In this document: positions 36,261 to 44,615 of the stretch, piece after piece
Position numbering within the stretch: the stretch's first letter is position 1
How the letters are laid out: each line of letters opens with the position of its first letter
Assembly (NCBI RefSeq): GCF_014805825.1
Contig: NZ_CP061941.1
Location: 3,596,001-3,660,000 of the forward strand
DNA from: Marinomonas algicola
GTDB lineage: Bacteria; Pseudomonadota; Gammaproteobacteria; Pseudomonadales; Marinomonadaceae
Direction: 5' to 3'
Length of the DNA: 64,000 nt
Translations under genes and position numbers: made by a program
The notes under the pieces: generated by a model
Told to the model about the DNA's origin: nothing
Database searches by the model: none
Seen by the model: only the letters and a program-made list of their open reading frames with translations

Positions 36261-37007
36261 CTAAAGCACTTGACCCAAAAATCGTTGTAATCGAGGGTTA
36301 TCGGACTCAAAGAATTGCTCCGGCGTTTCTTCAAAAACCAATTCGCCGTCTTCCATAAAGACGACTCGATCCGCTACTTCGCGAGCGAACCCCATTTCGT
36401 GGGTGACCACCACCATGGTCATTCCATCATTTGCCAGACTTTTCATGACGTCCAGCACTTCCCCCACCATCTCAGGATCAAGCGCACTGGTTGGTTCATC
36501 AAACAACATGATTTTAGGCATCATAGCTAAGGCTCTCGCGATCGCCACTCGTTGCTGCTGACCACCTGACAAATGAGAAGGGTAATTATTCATGCGCTCG
36601 GCTAAGCCTACTTTTTTAAGTAGAGTACGACCCTCCTCTTCAGCCACAGCACGGGATTTTTTTAACACTTTAATCGGTGACAGGGCGACATTTCCCAACG
36701 CCGTTTTATGAGGAAACAGATTAAAGGATTGAAACACCATGCCCACTTCTTCGCGGACTTTATTTATGTTGGTTTTTCGATCCGTGAGGCTGACTTCGTC
36801 AATCAGAATAGTGCCTCCAGAAATGGTTTCCAATTGATTCAAGGTACGTAGAAAAGTTGATTTTCCCGAGCCACTTGGCCCAATAATGACAACCACTTCG
36901 CCGCGATTGATGTCTAAGGAAACGTCCTTTAACGCATGACACCCATTTGGGTAAATTTTCTCAATATTACGAGCTTTAATGATGCTCAAATCGGTCGCAT
37001 TAGTCAC
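36261..37007 (-). CDS. Polar amino-acid ABC transporter ATP-binding protein
   Basis: This ATPase of about 248 residues has Walker A GPSGSGKST, a Q-loop MVFQSFNLFPH, the signature LSGGQQQRVAIARAL, Walker B IMLFDEPTSALD and the switch His in VVVTHEMGF. It resembles GlnQ/ArtP. The likely start is GTG 37007, overlapping the permease stop by 8 bp with AAGAGG upstream; an in-frame TTG lies at 37028. It powers the permease encoded just upstream. Confidence 0.92.
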   Translation of the reverse strand: MTNATDLSIIKARNIEKIYPNGCHALKDVSLDINRGEVVVIIGPSGSGKSTFLRTLNQLETISGGTILIDEVSLTDRKTNINKVREEVGMVFQSFNLFPHKTALGNVALSPIKVLKKSRAVAEEEGRTLLKKVGLAERMNNYPSHLSGGQQQRVAIARALAMMPKIMLFDEPTSALDPEMVGEVLDVMKSLANDGMTMVVVTHEMGFAREVADRVVFMEDGELVFEETPEQFFESDNPRLQRFLGQVL

Positions 37008-37944
37008 TAGCGGATAACCTCTTTTCAAGACGCTGAATAGCCCAAGATAAGGCCCCAGTTAATACCAAATACATAAGTGCAACAGCAAACCAAACTTCAA
37101 ACGGAGCAAAGGTAGAGCTGACAACTTCACGGCCAGCTTTTGTTAAGTCTGTAATAGAAATAACCGACACCAAAGACGAATCTTTTATTAAGTTAATAAA
37201 CTGTCCAGCCATTGGAGGCAAAGTGCGCTTAAACGCTTGGGGCAGAATAACATTGACCATAGCTTGCACATAATTCATCCCCAGACTACGAGCCGCTTCC
37301 ATTTGACCCGGTCCAATTGATTGGATACCAGCGCGAACAATTTCAGCAATATAGGCGCCCGTAAATACGGCCAACGCAGCCACACCGGCGGTAAAACGGT
37401 CAAGCTCAAATACCGTTCCTATAAAAAAGTAAAAGATAAAGATTTGAACTAATAAAGGTGTTCCTCGAATCAACTCAATGTAAGTGATAGACAAATAACG
37501 TAATACTGGATTACTTGAAATACGCGCCAGACCCGTAAACAAGCCAATAACGACAGCAAACACCAAAGACACCACAGACAATTTCAGTGTCATTATCAGG
37601 CCCCATGTTAATGGCCCAATATTCCAATTTTCGATTTCTGCGAGCACATCGCCTTCAAACACTAAGTCCCCATCATTAATCATTAATTGATCAAATTTCT
37701 TTAACACAAAGGGATCGTCGCCGTAGTCAGAAATGACCGTTAGCGTCTTTTTATCAATGGAAGCCGTGCCATCAAAAGGAGCACGTATCGTGTCCGCTTC
37801 GGTATTAATAATGTACTGGGGAATGCGTTCCCAACGCCATGTGTAATCAATGCTTTTACTAGCGGCATAAACCCCAAAACCAAGCCCTATGATTATGAGA
37901 ACAAAGACCGCTTTCCAAGCAAGCAAATGAGATTGTTTTTCCAT
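37000..37944 (-). CDS. Amino-acid ABC transporter permease with periplasmic lipoyl-like insertion
   Basis: This is a 314-residue HisM/GlnP-type permease. The core from about residue 112 has the usual helices, with the EAA loop in GPGQMEAARSLGMNYVQAM. Between the first helix (12-28) and the core lies an extra periplasmic segment of about 80 residues. It contains IRAPFDGT (53-60) and later DGDLVFEGDVLAEI (91-104), which together look like a biotinyl/lipoyl or barrel-sandwich hairpin. Normal family members are about 220-250 residues and lack this. The modifiable lysine motif (MK) is not present. Confidence 0.88.
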   Translation of the reverse strand: MEKQSHLLAWKAVFVLIIIGLGFGVYAASKSIDYTWRWERIPQYIINTEADTIRAPFDGTASIDKKTLTVISDYGDDPFVLKKFDQLMINDGDLVFEGDVLAEIENWNIGPLTWGLIMTLKLSVVSLVFAVVIGLFTGLARISSNPVLRYLSITYIELIRGTPLLVQIFIFYFFIGTVFELDRFTAGVAALAVFTGAYIAEIVRAGIQSIGPGQMEAARSLGMNYVQAMVNVILPQAFKRTLPPMAGQFINLIKDSSLVSVISITDLTKAGREVVSSTFAPFEVWFAVALMYLVLTGALSWAIQRLEKRLSASD

Positions 37945-38032
37945 CTATGATAGGTTCCCCGTAATGTGCTTTTCTAATGTATTCAGAGGAAAACCTTAAC
38001 AGGCTTAACTAGAATAGGATGTTTTATCTAAT

Positions 38033-38052
38033 GCCGCACGTCCCTGTGCGGC
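38033..38052 (-). repeat. Intercistronic hairpin after the amino-acid binding-protein gene
   Basis: GCCGCAC and GTGCGGC form a 7-bp GC-rich stem with a 6-nt loop, 28 bp after the binding-protein stop and before the permease. No T-run follows on the minus strand. It may protect the 5' mRNA segment or reduce downstream transcription. Confidence 0.7.
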
Positions 38053-38079
38053 TTTGTCTAGTCATTCAATAACAGACGA

Positions 38080-38886
38080 TTACTGTACGTTTTTAATCCA
38101 AGAGTCACTTACAAACCATTTGTTATAAAGCTTATCGTAAGTGCCATCGCCCTTAATTTGAGCAAGATAATTATTCAAGAAGTTCATAAAATCAGGGTCC
38201 CCTTTACGAATCGCAAATCCCAATGGTTCGTATGTAAAGGACTCATCCAAATGCACTATTTTGTCTGCATTTTGAGAAGAATAAATGGCATTATAAGGTA
38301 AGTCATAGATGAAGGCGTCCGCATTGCCGTTCACCACTTCAAGAACCGCCTCAGACTCAGTTTCAAACAAATTTAATTTTGCTTTACTCATGTATTTCTT
38401 AGTCGCGTAATCAGACGTTGCTCCTAGCTTAGTCGTAATAGTGTATTTACCATCGTTTAGGTCACGGTAGTTTTTCACTGTTCCTTCTAACTTAGGGTTC
38501 AATAGGATCGTTTGTCCAACCACAATGTAGGGGTCCGTAAAGTTCACTTTTAAATTGCGTTCTGGTGTGATGGTCATACCAGAAATAATGATATCGCATT
38601 TAGCCGTTAACAAAGCCGGAATAATACCATCCCAAGCGGTATTACGAAGGTCAACTTTGACCCCCATCGCTTTCGCCATTGTTTTCGCAATATCGACATC
38701 AAAACCAACAAGGTTGCCTTTCTTGTCGCGCATATCAAACGGCATATAACCGGCTTCTAAACACACTTGCAGTTCGCCACGATTTAAAATCTCATTTAAA
38801 GTCGATTTTTCCCACAAGTTATTATCCGATGCTGATACGGTTGCCGTACCTAACAAAGCCGCTAGGCCGAGTAAGACTTTTTTCAT
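38080..38886 (-). CDS. Amino-acid ABC transporter substrate-binding protein
   Basis: This 268-residue periplasmic binding protein has the signal peptide MKKVLLGLAALLGTATVSAS, start ATG 38886 with GGGGAC upstream (a longer frame to 38973 is unlikely). Family-3 motifs are GELQVCLEAGYMPFD, GFDVDIAKTMAKAMG, DIIISGMTITPERN and NGNADAFIYDLP. It delivers a polar amino acid to the permease/ATPase pair downstream. The adjacent PLP enzyme of the sulfur amino-acid family suggests methionine, cystine or a similar substrate; this is inference. Confidence 0.9.
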   Translation of the reverse strand: MKKVLLGLAALLGTATVSASDNNLWEKSTLNEILNRGELQVCLEAGYMPFDMRDKKGNLVGFDVDIAKTMAKAMGVKVDLRNTAWDGIIPALLTAKCDIIISGMTITPERNLKVNFTDPYIVVGQTILLNPKLEGTVKNYRDLNDGKYTITTKLGATSDYATKKYMSKAKLNLFETESEAVLEVVNGNADAFIYDLPYNAIYSSQNADKIVHLDESFTYEPLGFAIRKGDPDFMNFLNNYLAQIKGDGTYDKLYNKWFVSDSWIKNVQ

Positions 38887-39060
38887 TTTTATGTCCCCAG
38901 TTTTGAGTAAAAACAAATCCACGTTCTTCACGCTTCTTATCAAAATGTCATTTTCTGGCACCGAATAATACATGAGTTAATGAAAACAGTCCTTAGAGAA
39001 AGACAATAGAGGCTCTCTTTTTAGCTGACTAAAAGGACACATTTACTCAATACTTTAGCA

Positions 39061-40293
39061 TTATACGCCCACCGCTTTATGACAGCACTTATTAACAAAT
39101 TCAAACGCTTGCTTCAGATCAGAAATTAAATCTTCTGTATCTTCAATTCCCACTGAAATTCGCACCAATCCTTCAGAAATCCCCAAAGCCAAACGCTCTT
39201 CAAGGGTATTTTCTACATGACTTGTGGTTCTTGCTGGTCCATATATAGTTTCTACCGCGCCCAAGTTTCCAGCGCAATGAGCGTATCGTAATTGCGGTAA
39301 TAAGGTTTTCACTGTGTCCATGCCACCGATAAGCACAAAGCTCAACATAGAACCAAATCCATGCATTTGCTCACAAGCAATGTGATGATTTGGATGGTCT
39401 GGTAAGCCAGGATAATTCACCGCTTCAACCATAGGCTCAGTTAATAAATACTCCGCTATCGCCTTGGCACTTATTTGCTGCTGACGAATCCTTAAGGCCA
39501 ACGTTTTCATACCGCGAATAATTAAATAGGCTGAGAAAGGATCAAGCGATGCGCCATTAATTTCTCGATAATGGCGTACTTTTTCCATCAAGTTTTCTGC
39601 ACCACACACCAAACCTCCCATGGCATCGGCATGACCACTTAAAAATTTCGTCGCACTATGAACCACAATATCCACACCCAAGGCCAATGGGCTTTGATTT
39701 AACGGTGTAGCAAAAGTGTTGTCGGCAATGACCAGAGCACCTACTTTTTTCGCCGCTGAGACTAGGCGCTTAATATCAACAATTTTTAAGCTTGGGTTAG
39801 TGGGCGTTTCTAAATAAAGGACATCACAGCCTTTAGCGATTTCATCTTCTATCTGTTCGTGACTGTGCGTTTCGCACAAGGTGACACGGACGCCCATGCG
39901 AGGTAAGAACTCTTCAAAGACTTTATTCGTACCACCGTAACTGTCTTTAGTAGACACCACTCGACAACCATTAGATAAAAAAGTGTACAACACACTACTG
40001 ATGGCGGCCATGCCTGTACTAAATGCCACGGCAGACTCGGTATTTTCCAAACCACAGATTTTGGATTCAAGGGTTTCAACCGTTGGGTTGCTCATCCGAC
40101 TATAAATAAAACCTGGAGCCGCACCTAACGCCACATCGTACCATTCATCGATATCTTGGTAACCATAAGCGGCACTGGCGACGATTGGGGTCTGAGTCGC
40201 TCTGTAAGGGTGGGCCGTTTGCTCTCCACTCCAGACCGCTTTCGTTCCTTCTCCAACATGATTCAATGGCATTACACCCAGATTTTTATTCAT
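39061..40293 (-). CDS. Cys/Met metabolism PLP-dependent enzyme
   Basis: This 410-residue enzyme belongs to the cystathionine gamma-synthase/gamma-lyase family. The Schiff-base lysine is in SATKFLSGH near residue 205. Other family marks are YSRMSNPTVETLE (phosphate contact Y and R), STGMAAISSVL, YLETPTNPSL and DNTFATPLNQ. It could add or remove a sulfur group from homoserine- or cysteine-type amino acids; synthase and lyase forms are not separable by eye. It stands in front of an amino-acid importer and a LysR gene on the same strand, suggesting breakdown of imported sulfur amino acid. Confidence 0.88.
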   Translation of the reverse strand: MNKNLGVMPLNHVGEGTKAVWSGEQTAHPYRATQTPIVASAAYGYQDIDEWYDVALGAAPGFIYSRMSNPTVETLESKICGLENTESAVAFSTGMAAISSVLYTFLSNGCRVVSTKDSYGGTNKVFEEFLPRMGVRVTLCETHSHEQIEDEIAKGCDVLYLETPTNPSLKIVDIKRLVSAAKKVGALVIADNTFATPLNQSPLALGVDIVVHSATKFLSGHADAMGGLVCGAENLMEKVRHYREINGASLDPFSAYLIIRGMKTLALRIRQQQISAKAIAEYLLTEPMVEAVNYPGLPDHPNHHIACEQMHGFGSMLSFVLIGGMDTVKTLLPQLRYAHCAGNLGAVETIYGPARTTSHVENTLEERLALGISEGLVRISVGIEDTEDLISDLKQAFEFVNKCCHKAVGV

Positions 40294-40483
40294 TCTTTTT
40301 ACTCATTATTAAATGGCTTAATAACCAATACAAACACAGATTAAGTTCCACTATAGCCAAAGGCTGAAATAGAAAGAAATCATAATATCAAGGAGTAAGG
40401 TACGATTATTTTAATGGCTAAGAGAACGGAATAATGATTTATACTAGGGAGATAGGATTTTTCTTTTTGCCTTAGGAGACTCA

Positions 40484-40693
40484 ATGAAGCCCACCTCTTT
40501 GGCTAACAATACGGTCGATAAAAACAGGCTAGGTGTTTTTCGCTACAGTCGTCGAGCGATCAGCTTGGTATGGCAAACCTCGCCAGCCCTAACAATAGGA
40601 TTGGCGATTGCCACATTCATTGCCGGTGTTTTGAGCCGATTCAGAGGTTCTATTATTTCAGAGGTTCTATTATTTCAGAGGTTCTATTATTAA
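40484..40693 (+). pseudogene. Decayed N-terminus of an ABC exporter
   Basis: The first 50 codons (MKPTSLANNTVDKNRLG...LVWQTSPALTIGLAIATFIAGVL) read like the start of a multidrug ABC transporter with its first transmembrane helix. After FIAGVL the frame runs into a 17-bp tandem repeat and stops inside the end of the neighbouring cyclase gene. Everything that should follow (membrane domain and ATPase) is missing. An upstream AGGAGA suggests it was once expressed. Confidence 0.6.
40642..40691. repeat. 17-bp tandem repeat, three copies
   Basis: CAGAGGTTCTATTATTT starts at 40642, 40659 and 40676; the last base of the third copy differs. It sits exactly where the decayed ABC gene ends and touches the stop of the GGDEF cyclase gene on the other strand (40690). 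Confidence 0.9.
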
Positions 40694-42228
40694 TGAAAAC
40701 GACCTGTCACACGGTTACGTCCTGAGTGTTTAGACTCATACATAGCAAGATCAGCACGCTGAAACACTTCACTTTGAGTCATAGTATGCTCCCAATTAGA
40801 GACACCAACGGAAATAGTAATGCAATTACCAATTTGAGGAATCACTTCTTGCTCGACACTCATTCTTATTTTTTCGGCTAGATCCATTGCAAAAAGCGGT
40901 TTTTTATTGGGTAAAATCACGATAAATTCCTCTCCCCCAGAACGAATTAACACACCTTCATTCTTTACTTGCTTCTCTACTATTCGAGTCAGTGCTTGCA
41001 ATACTTCATCGCCCACTCCATGACCGAATGCATCGTTTATTTTTTTAAAAAAATCAATATCAAAGAAAATTACACTAAAAGGCGTTATTTGATCTATTAA
41101 GCCCGTTACTAACTCATCCATCCCGCGCCGATTCATCAACCCAGTCAGGGCGTCTTTTTTTCTATCTTCATCAAATCGAGATACTTTATCATTCAAAAAA
41201 TCAATTTCCTGACGAACCGCTTTTTTCAACAAATACGCCTCATAAAACCAGGCCTTAATTTGAATACCCCGATCACGGCTTGTCGTACTTCGGGCTAATT
41301 GACGAAGCGGTTGAGCAATAAAATATGACAATAGGAGAATCAGTACCAGAATAACGATTTGCCCTGGAATGGCTTGCTTGATCACCAACCATAGTTGCCT
41401 ATCTAACTCTTTCAAAACACTAGCTCGTGGGCTTTGAGCAACAACCCCCCACCCGGCCTCTTTAATATATGAATAGCCACTGACCATGGCCACACCTTTA
41501 GAGTTGATGACTTCCAATGCACCACTCTCCCCCTCTATAACTCGATTAATAACGGTATTATTCGTTACTTTTTCTCCTATTCGTTCGGCGACAGGGTGAT
41601 AAATCAAATCTTTTTTTGGTGATACAACGTAAACATATGAACCATCCATATAGCTGTGTTCTGACAATAAGCGAGCCAGTAGCCGATTTTCGTGCAAATA
41701 AATAGTGCCTAATACATTCCCAAGATGCTCTCCAGCTTTGTTCAATATCGGGTGAGATAAAGCCACTAAAGCGGTGCCTGTTGGGCCGATAATGGGGCCA
41801 ATAAATTGAACCTTATTGCCTTCAAGTTGTTGCAGAATAGGGGCACCTAAACGACGACCTTGTAGCCCTATTTTTTTGGGGGAAATAGAAAGAACCACGC
41901 CATTTTTATCTAGAATAGAAACCGAATTAAACCCTTGGCTCATGATTCTGATTTGATCTAACTCTCTTTGCAGCTCAGTAGAGTCAGGCTCGTTAGATTC
42001 TATAAAAGGAGCGATTATGTCAGCACTAATAATCAGTTGAGATTTCGCATTTTCTAAAAAAATCTCTGTCATATGAGCCAGTTTCTTCGCATAAACTCGG
42101 TTAGCTTCAAGAGACGCGTCGATCAGGAGATTCTTTTGAACTTGGTAGGTTGAATAAGACCCATTCCAAATGGTAAACAAGACACCAGAAAGGCAAAGAG
42201 AAACAATCAGAAACCGAAGTGATAACAT
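40690..42228 (-). CDS. Cache-domain diguanylate cyclase
   Basis: This 512-residue protein has a transmembrane helix at 5-25, a periplasmic Cache sensor (about 35-270, with QGFNSVSILDKNGVVLSISP and GDNLGTIYL-like strands), a second helix near 275-300, and a GGDEF domain at 345-512. The active site is GGEEF with DIDFFKKINDAFGHGVGD and DALTGLMNRRG in front, so it should make c-di-GMP. The inhibitory RxxD site before GGEEF is replaced by KNEG. Two short tandem repeats flank the gene. It is monocistronic. Confidence 0.92.
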   Translation of the reverse strand: MLSLRFLIVSLCLSGVLFTIWNGSYSTYQVQKNLLIDASLEANRVYAKKLAHMTEIFLENAKSQLIISADIIAPFIESNEPDSTELQRELDQIRIMSQGFNSVSILDKNGVVLSISPKKIGLQGRRLGAPILQQLEGNKVQFIGPIIGPTGTALVALSHPILNKAGEHLGNVLGTIYLHENRLLARLLSEHSYMDGSYVYVVSPKKDLIYHPVAERIGEKVTNNTVINRVIEGESGALEVINSKGVAMVSGYSYIKEAGWGVVAQSPRASVLKELDRQLWLVIKQAIPGQIVILVLILLLSYFIAQPLRQLARSTTSRDRGIQIKAWFYEAYLLKKAVRQEIDFLNDKVSRFDEDRKKDALTGLMNRRGMDELVTGLIDQITPFSVIFFDIDFFKKINDAFGHGVGDEVLQALTRIVEKQVKNEGVLIRSGGEEFIVILPNKKPLFAMDLAEKIRMSVEQEVIPQIGNCITISVGVSNWEHTMTQSEVFQRADLAMYESKHSGRNRVTGRFH

Positions 42229-42239
42229 AATACTAGCGC

Positions 42240-42275
42240 CCTATTCCTATCTCAATGCCTATTCCTATCTCAATG
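42240..42275. repeat. 18-bp tandem duplication upstream of the cyclase gene
   Basis: CCTATTCCTATCTCAATG occurs twice back to back, 12 bp upstream of the cyclase start codon in its 5' region. The gap from here to 42535 holds no gene I can support. Confidence 0.9.
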
Positions 42276-42535
42276 TAAGCACATTGAATCAAACGTGTTT
42301 CCCCTCAGCTAACTTAAAAATTGTTATCGGGAAATATTTAATTTTGATACAACAAGGCATTTTAGCAGAAATATAAAACAATTGAGTCCTACATTTTACG
42401 AAAACACAATGGAATGGACGTTTAATAGAGAAAGATAACTCGATCAAGTAATGGATGCTCTGTATTAATACCGCCACCTCTGCTAGCGATTATCGATCCA
42501 GATCAGCTTAGTATTACTCGTCATAGCATAAAATA

Positions 42536-42575
42536 AAAAAATAGCTCTCGTTCTGGGAAACCAGAGCTATTTTTT
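42536..42575 (-). terminator. Terminator of the tyrosine-catabolism operon
   Basis: AAAAAATAGCTCT and AGAGCTATTTTTT pair around a 14-nt loop, 41 bp after the fahA stop; on the minus strand a run of T follows. It is also T-rich on the plus strand. Confidence 0.9.
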
Positions 42576-42615
42576 AGAGACACTATCCAACAAATACCCT
42601 AAGAAAGATTCGCTA

Positions 42616-43905
42616 TCAAGGCGTGTTACCCGAAAGCACAAGGTTTTCCACCTGCCCTAACCCAATTCTCAATTGATCATCACCACAGTAACCTTTCAGA
42701 ATAATCCGGTCACCGTCTTCAACAAACGTACGTTGTTCACCATTGCTTAAGGTAATAGGATTTTTTCCACCCGTCGTAAGTTCAAGAAGAGATCCCGATT
42801 CATCAAGATGTGGGCCTGACTGAGTACCACTACCAAACAAGTCCCCCGGTTTAAGGTCACAACCATTCACGGTATGATGAGCCACCATTTGTGCAATGGT
42901 CCAATACGAGTCTTTAAAGTTACTTTTTGACAGGCGTTCTGCAGGCTGATTGTCCGCACGCATTTTGGCCGTTTCTATCCAAACCTCTAACTTAATATCG
43001 ATCGCGCCTTTGGCTCTATTCATTTTAGAGTCTAGGTAATCAAGCGGTTGAGGGTCTTCAGAGTCTCGTTTCCAATCACAACGGTAAGGTTCTAGCGCCG
43101 CCATTGGAACCACCCAGGGGCTGAGACTGGAAAAGAAATTTTTCGACAAAAATGGCCCCAAAGGTTGGTATTCCCATGCCTGAATATCACGAGCAGACCA
43201 GTCGTTAAACATCGACACACCGAAAACATGCTGTTCGGCGTCAGCCATTGAGATAGACGTTCCTAACGGGTTGCCTTGGCCAATAAAAATGCCCAACTCC
43301 AACTCATAATCAAGGCGTTTACAGAGTTCCAATACTGGTCGCTCGGCGTTAGGTGCTTTTAATTGACCGGCTGGACGCTTAAATGCTTCGCCCGAGACTC
43401 GAATGGAAGACGCCCGACCATGGTAGCCAATCGGCACCCACTTGTAGTTTGGCAATAATGGATTATCGGGGCGAAACAAAGACCCGACTCGAGTGGCATG
43501 GTGCACTGACGTATAGAAATCGGTGTAATCTCCTATTTCGCAAGGCAGATTAAAAACAACCTCAGACTGATCAACCAAGCAAGGCTCCACCTTATCTTGG
43601 AAATCACGGTTGCTCAGCAATTCCGTCAAACGAAGACGCAATGCATTCCAGTGTGCATACCCTAATCCCATTAATGGATTAAGAGTACTGTGCTTGACGG
43701 CGTCACGTAAGCTTGGATCGAATTGATCAAACAATCCGGCTTCTTCCAGAGCATTAAGGTTGGCAATTTTGTCGCCTATGCCAACCCCAATATGCTGCGG
43801 TTGATCTGCGCAGGAAAAGACAGCATAGGGCAAATTCACTAAGGGAAATTCACAGCCTGCAATATTCGCACTCGGCAACCAACTGTTAACGTGATTAGTA
43901 TTCAC
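42616..43905 (-). CDS. fahA: Fumarylacetoacetase
   Basis: This 429-residue enzyme splits fumarylacetoacetate to fumarate and acetoacetate, the last step of tyrosine breakdown. It matches the family over its length: DYTDFYTSVHHATRVGSLFRPDNPLLPNYKW near residue 120, with the catalytic region IGYHGRASSI, metal ligands in LELCKRLDYELELGIF and FNDWSARDIQAWEYQPLGPF near 235. It is last of the operon hmgA-hppD-maiA-fahA and ends at a strong terminator. Confidence 0.95.
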   Translation of the reverse strand: MNTNHVNSWLPSANIAGCEFPLVNLPYAVFSCADQPQHIGVGIGDKIANLNALEEAGLFDQFDPSLRDAVKHSTLNPLMGLGYAHWNALRLRLTELLSNRDFQDKVEPCLVDQSEVVFNLPCEIGDYTDFYTSVHHATRVGSLFRPDNPLLPNYKWVPIGYHGRASSIRVSGEAFKRPAGQLKAPNAERPVLELCKRLDYELELGIFIGQGNPLGTSISMADAEQHVFGVSMFNDWSARDIQAWEYQPLGPFLSKNFFSSLSPWVVPMAALEPYRCDWKRDSEDPQPLDYLDSKMNRAKGAIDIKLEVWIETAKMRADNQPAERLSKSNFKDSYWTIAQMVAHHTVNGCDLKPGDLFGSGTQSGPHLDESGSLLELTTGGKNPITLSNGEQRTFVEDGDRIILKGYCGDDQLRIGLGQVENLVLSGNTP

Positions 43906-43957
43906 AGAACATCTCCTTAAAGCAGCTTTGTTTAGTATTCATCATAGTTTAATTCAC

Positions 43958-44605
43958 TTACTGTTGAGCATCCGCTTGAGCTTCTGGCACGGCTTGCTTA
44001 AATGCGTCTAGCGCAAGACAGTTAGCCTCGATACGACACAGTTTTGGGTAGTCGGTTACATCGAGATGAAAACGACGAGCGTTATACATCTGAGGAATCA
44101 GACAGATATCCGCAATCGATGGCGTATTACCATAACAAAATCCATCGTCTTCAACCATTAACGCCAATGCGTCTAAGCCTTCACGTACCCAATGTTGATA
44201 CCAAGAGTTAACCGCTTGATCATCTAAGCCCACGCTTGTACGCAGGTATTGTAGAACACGCAGATTGTTAATCGGATGCGTTTCACAAGCCATTACTTGC
44301 GCCATGGCACGAGCTTTAGCTCGAGCAAAAGGTTCTGTAGGTAGCAAAGGCGCATCAGGGTAACACTCATTAATGTACTCGATGATGGCCAAAGATTGGG
44401 TTAATACGCCTTCTTCACATTGCCAACTTGGTACTAAACCTTGGGTATTTAATGACTTATAGACAGCGGAATGTTGCTCACCGCCACCCTTAACCAAGTG
44501 AACGTAAGAGGTGTCATACGGCAAGCCCTTTAGAGCAAGCGCAATTCTGACTCGATAAGAGGCAGAAGAACGCCAATAGGAATAAAGTGTCCCCACACTC
44601 TCCAT
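43958..44605 (-). CDS. maiA: Maleylacetoacetate isomerase (zeta-class GST)
   Basis: About 215 residues of glutathione-S-transferase fold. The N-terminal SYWRSSASYRVRIALALKG is the zeta-class active-site motif, and TQSLAIIEYINE follows near 65. It isomerises maleylacetoacetate to fumarylacetoacetate with glutathione. I use ATG 44605, with AAGGA upstream; an earlier ATG at 44623 overlaps the hppD stop by 8 bp, so translational coupling is possible either way. It lies between hppD and fahA. Confidence 0.93.
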   Translation of the reverse strand: MESVGTLYSYWRSSASYRVRIALALKGLPYDTSYVHLVKGGGEQHSAVYKSLNTQGLVPSWQCEEGVLTQSLAIIEYINECYPDAPLLPTEPFARAKARAMAQVMACETHPINNLRVLQYLRTSVGLDDQAVNSWYQHWVREGLDALALMVEDDGFCYGNTPSIADICLIPQMYNARRFHLDVTDYPKLCRIEANCLALDAFKQAVPEAQADAQQ

Positions 44606-44615
44606 AACGCTGTCC

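Noticed and set aside
42289..42477. Open frame of 62 codons on the minus strand before the cyclase gene
   Set aside because: No Shine-Dalgarno or family pattern; the gap is probably regulatory or empty.
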